DNA of 10,687 bases from Akkermansia sp. (GTDB lineage Bacteria > Verrucomicrobiota > Verrucomicrobiia > Verrucomicrobiales > Akkermansiaceae). The DNA lies in assembly GCA_020047775.1 (NCBI GenBank), contig JAIFNK010000188.1:1-10687 (forward strand), written 5' to 3'. Numbering within the stretch: the first letter of the stretch is position 1; each line of letters opens with the position of its first letter. Below, piece by piece: positions 8,642 through 10,687 of the stretch. The position numbers and the translations under genes were made by a program. The notes below the pieces were generated by a model that was not told the origin of the DNA, searched no databases, and saw only the letters and a list, made by a program, of their open reading frames with translations.

Positions 8642-8786
8642 CAACAGGAAATACAGAGGTTTTCAGTCCAGCATGCGGAGGTTTTCAGGCGGGATCATGG
8701 TGGAAGAATGGGTTGCGGGCCTCCAGCTGACAAGGGGGAAATTAGATTACTAATCAAATCGGGATGACTATGTAATCACCGGTCGA
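8642..8786. other. Intergenic region between the dehydrogenase and rnd
   Basis: This 145-nt region is partly AT-rich. It contains the short palindrome GATTA-C-TAATC at 8745-8755, and GATTAC at 8745-8750 is inverted as GTAATC at 8772-8777. An 11-nt direct repeat, GAGGTTTTCAG, occurs at 8656-8666 and 8678-8688, 22 nt apart (about two helical turns), just upstream of rnd. It could be an operator for rnd or a leftover of duplication. No GC-hairpin plus T-run terminator for the dehydrogenase gene is visible. Confidence 0.35.
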
Positions 8787-10010
8787 TTAGACGACCCGGA
8801 AGGAGGCGGCTTGTTCGGGGGTCAGCTCGATGCACTGCCAGGGCAAGCCGTGGACGTTCAGGTCGGCCATGAAGGCGTCCGGATCGTGCTGTTCGATGTT
8901 CCAGACGCCGGGCTTTTTCCAAGCGCCGGCGAGTAATTGCTTGGCTCCGATCATGGCGGGGACGCCGGTGGTGTAGGAAATCGCCTGGGAGCCGACCTCG
9001 GCGAAGCAGGCTTCGTGGTCGCAGATGTTGTAAATATAGATCGCCTTGGGCTTGCCGTCCTTGAGGCCGGTGATGACGTTGCCGATGCAGGTTTTGCCTT
9101 TGGTGGTGACGCCGAGGTCGCTTGGATTTGGCAGCACCGCCTTGAGGAATTGGAGTGGGACGATTTCCACGCCTTGATACATCACCGGGTCGATCCGTGT
9201 CATGCCGACGTTCTGGAGCACTTCCAGGTGTTTCAGGTAATTCGGCGAGAACGACATCCAGAACTGCGCGCGCCGGATCGTCGGGATGTGCTTCACCAGC
9301 GATTCCAACTCCTCGTGATACATCCGGTAAATTTCGTAAGTCCCGACGCCGTCCGGGCAGGTGAACGGCTGGTGCTTGGACATCGGCGCGGTTTCGACAA
9401 ACTCGCCGTTTTCGAAATGGCGGCACTCGGCGGTGACCTCGCGGATGTTGATTTCCGGGTTGAAATTCGTGGCGAACGCCTTGCCGTGGTTGCCGCCGTT
9501 CACGTCGATGATGTCGAGCGTGTGGATCTCGTCGAAATGGTGTTTGAGCGCCCAAGCGGTGTACACATTGGTCACGCCGGGGTCGAAGCCGGAGCCGAGC
9601 AAGGCGGAGAGCCCGGCGGTTTCAAATTTTTCCTGATACGCCCACTGCCAGGAATACTCGAATTTCGCGACGTCGAGCGGCTCGTAATTGGCGGTGTCCA
9701 TGTAGTCGCAGCCGGCGAGCAGGCAGGCGTCCATCAGATTGAGGTCTTGGTAGGGCAGGGCGACGTTGATCAGCAGCTTGGCCCCGGTTTGGCGGATGAG
9801 CGCGGCGATTTCCTCCGCGTTGTCAGCGTCCACCTTGGCGGTGGCGATCACGCGGCCGGTGCGTTTCCTGACCTCGGCGGCGATCGCGTCGCACTTCGAG
9901 AGCGTGCGCGAGGCGAGGGTAATCTCCCCGAAGACCCCGGGGACCATGGCGCATTTGTGGGCGACGACGCTGCCGACCCCGCCGGCTCCGATGATTAGGA
10001 CTTTATTCAT
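8787..10010 (-). CDS. Carboxynorspermidine/carboxyspermidine dehydrogenase (saccharopine dehydrogenase-like)
   Basis: This is a 407-residue NAD(P)H-dependent dehydrogenase of the saccharopine dehydrogenase superfamily. The N-terminus MNKVLIIGAGGVGSVVAH is a Rossmann fold with the GxGxxG loop at 8-13. Downstream stretches such as MDTANYEP, GSGFDPGVTN and DVNGGNHG are typical of the carboxynorspermidine dehydrogenase (CASDH) branch. That enzyme condenses aspartate semialdehyde with a diamine (diaminopropane or putrescine) and reduces the product; NspC then decarboxylates it to norspermidine or spermidine. Length fits the ~400-residue CASDH family. The start is ATG 10010, just before the Rossmann motif. 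An upstream TTG (10103) would add 31 residues unrelated to the fold. No strong Shine-Dalgarno is seen. No nspC lies in the window. A lysine-pathway saccharopine dehydrogenase is the main alternative, but the sequence fits CASDH better. Confidence 0.85.
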   Translation of the reverse strand: MNKVLIIGAGGVGSVVAHKCAMVPGVFGEITLASRTLSKCDAIAAEVRKRTGRVIATAKVDADNAEEIAALIRQTGAKLLINVALPYQDLNLMDACLLAGCDYMDTANYEPLDVAKFEYSWQWAYQEKFETAGLSALLGSGFDPGVTNVYTAWALKHHFDEIHTLDIIDVNGGNHGKAFATNFNPEINIREVTAECRHFENGEFVETAPMSKHQPFTCPDGVGTYEIYRMYHEELESLVKHIPTIRRAQFWMSFSPNYLKHLEVLQNVGMTRIDPVMYQGVEIVPLQFLKAVLPNPSDLGVTTKGKTCIGNVITGLKDGKPKAIYIYNICDHEACFAEVGSQAISYTTGVPAMIGAKQLLAGAWKKPGVWNIEQHDPDAFMADLNVHGLPWQCIELTPEQAASFRVV

Positions 10011-10169
10011 GATGGAATTAGGCACAAGGGGTGCGGGAATCGCAGCCCGCTGGCAAGAAATTCCCCGTGACGTTTGAAGATCTTTCCGCAAATTTTCCGA
10101 CAATTTTTGAATCGCAAGGCGTTTTCATCCCTGAAAGGCTTGTGCCAGACATCAAAATCATCCCGCTCA
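10011..10169. promoter_or_regulatory. Divergent intergenic region between the dehydrogenase gene and gspG
   Basis: This 159-nt gap lies between two divergent starts, so promoters for both genes must lie here or inside the neighbouring genes. The middle (10073-10125) is AT-rich with several T-runs, but I find no pair of -35/-10 boxes at a standard spacing. GCGGG at 10033-10037 and CCCGC at 10046-10050 form a short 5-bp hairpin with an 8-nt loop on the dehydrogenase side. No Shine-Dalgarno precedes gspG. Confidence 0.4.
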
Positions 10170-10610
10170 ATGAAACTCAACACCCCACCTTCCAACTTCC
10201 GCCGCAGCGCAGGCTTCACCCTGCTTGAAATGGTCATCGTGCTCGGCATCATCGCCATCATCATGGGCGGTGCCATCTTCACCATGCGCGGCATCGGCGA
10301 TGCGGCGAAACTTCGCCAAGTGGAGGCCGACTTCAAGAGCTTTGAAAGCGCCTTGGTGATGTACCAGCTGAATGCGGGATCATTTCCCACGACTCAACAA
10401 GGCCTCAAGGCATTGGTGGACAAGCCGTCGAGCACTCCGGTGCCACGCCGCTGGGTGCAGGTGATGAGCAAGCTGCCGCCGGACCCATGGGGCGCGGACT
10501 ATGGCTACCGTTTCCCGGGTAAGAAGAAATCCAACTCCTTTGAAATGTTCTGCAAGGGCCCGGACGGCCAGGAAGGCACTCCCGATGATCTCAGCAGTCA
10601 GGACGACTAA
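10170..10610 (+). CDS. gspG: Type II secretion major pseudopilin GspG
   Basis: GspG is the main subunit of the periplasmic pseudopilus that pushes folded proteins through the T2SS outer-membrane secretin. The product has 146 residues. A short basic leader ends at Gly15 and is followed by FTLLEMVIVLGIIAIIM. This gives the prepilin peptidase (GspO/PilD) site between Gly15 and Phe16, and the conserved Glu at mature position 5. The hydrophobic helix then anchors the pilin. Family marks follow: FPTTQQGLKALV, LPPDPWGADYGYRFPG and, near the end, GPDGQEGTPDDL, the region that binds calcium in GspG. The start is ATG 10170, giving the normal 15-residue leader. An upstream TTG (10074) would give an unnaturally long leader. 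A second pseudopilin gene overlaps the 3' end, as expected for a gsp operon. Confidence 0.93.
   Translation: MKLNTPPSNFRRSAGFTLLEMVIVLGIIAIIMGGAIFTMRGIGDAAKLRQVEADFKSFESALVMYQLNAGSFPTTQQGLKALVDKPSSTPVPRRWVQVMSKLPPDPWGADYGYRFPGKKKSNSFEMFCKGPDGQEGTPDDLSSQDD
10570..10576 (+). promoter_or_regulatory. Ribosome-binding site of the second pseudopilin, inside gspG
   Basis: AGGAAGG lies 8 nt before the ATG at 10585 and within the gspG coding sequence. It is the best Shine-Dalgarno match in the window and decides the start of the overlapping downstream gene. Confidence 0.7.
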
Positions 10611-10687
10611 GCCGCAGCGGGGCTTCACGCTGATCGAGCTCATCCTGGTGCTCGCGATCGCCGCCATCGTCATGGGCGGGGCGGTCG
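10585..10687 (+). CDS. Second T2SS pseudopilin (GspH/GspI-like), N-terminal part
   Basis: Only the first 34 codons are present; the gene runs off the right edge. The leader MISAVRTTKPQRG is followed by FTLIELILVLAIAAIVMGG, a type IV pilin/pseudopilin N-terminus. The peptidase site is after Gly13 and Glu is at mature position 5. The gene starts at ATG 10585, overlaps gspG by 26 nt in another frame and has AGGAAGG upstream, so translation is probably coupled to gspG. In gsp operons gspH normally follows gspG, making GspH the likeliest identity. The fragment is too short to tell GspH from GspI or GspJ. Confidence 0.85.
   Translation, partial: MISAVRTTKPQRGFTLIELILVLAIAAIVMGGAV

Noticed and set aside
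8705..8733. Possible rnd promoter on the - strand (TTGTCA, 17 nt, CATTCT)
   Set aside because: The -35 matches five of six bases but the -10 only three of six; such matches are expected by chance in 145 nt.
10011..10103. TTG start for the dehydrogenase that adds 31 residues
   Set aside because: The Rossmann motif starts directly after ATG 10010, as is usual for this family. The extension is unrelated sequence overlapping the divergent promoter region.

Overview
The window looks like the chromosome of a GC-rich Gram-negative bacterium. A Verrucomicrobia-type genome (Luteolibacter/Haloferula-like) is my best guess. I infer this from the mix of a long gyrB-type GyrB, T2SS pseudopilins, a carboxynorspermidine dehydrogenase, weak or absent Shine-Dalgarno sites and REP-like palindromes. 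No rRNA or phylogenetic marker comparison was possible, so the taxon is unproven.

Layout. At the left edge (1-1395, + strand) are the last ~36 codons of an unidentified gene and a complete 400-residue JetD-like protein. JetD is the TOPRIM-type nuclease subunit of Wadjet anti-plasmid defence, so the upstream fragment is probably the end of jetC. A 33-bp-arm inverted repeat lies between the two and runs into the jetD start codon. jetD converges on gyrA and their stop codons overlap. A second inverted repeat enclosing a 15-bp tandem repeat covers this junction and encodes the last 33 residues of GyrA.

From 1392 to 10010 everything is on the - strand. In transcription order it runs: carboxynorspermidine dehydrogenase, RNase D, a small zinc-ribbon membrane protein, gyrB, a four-helix-bundle (S23/IVP-type) protein and gyrA. 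The four-helix gene sits like a cassette between gyrB and gyrA, flanked by inverted arrays of TGACCC-type heptamers. Both gyrase subunits look intact and functional. GyrA carries Gln and Ser at the two main quinolone-contact positions.

At the right edge (10170-10687, + strand), diverging from the dehydrogenase, a type II secretion pseudopilin operon begins: gspG, then the start of a second pseudopilin that overlaps it and has a good Shine-Dalgarno site inside gspG.

Most of the window is housekeeping. The less ordinary parts are the edge of a Wadjet locus facing the gyrase genes, two palindromic repeats bracketing jetD that have altered gene ends, the four-helix cassette inside the gyrase locus, and the GyrA drug-site residues. 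I see no clearly new multi-gene system. The defence locus is cut by the left edge and would need the upstream sequence.
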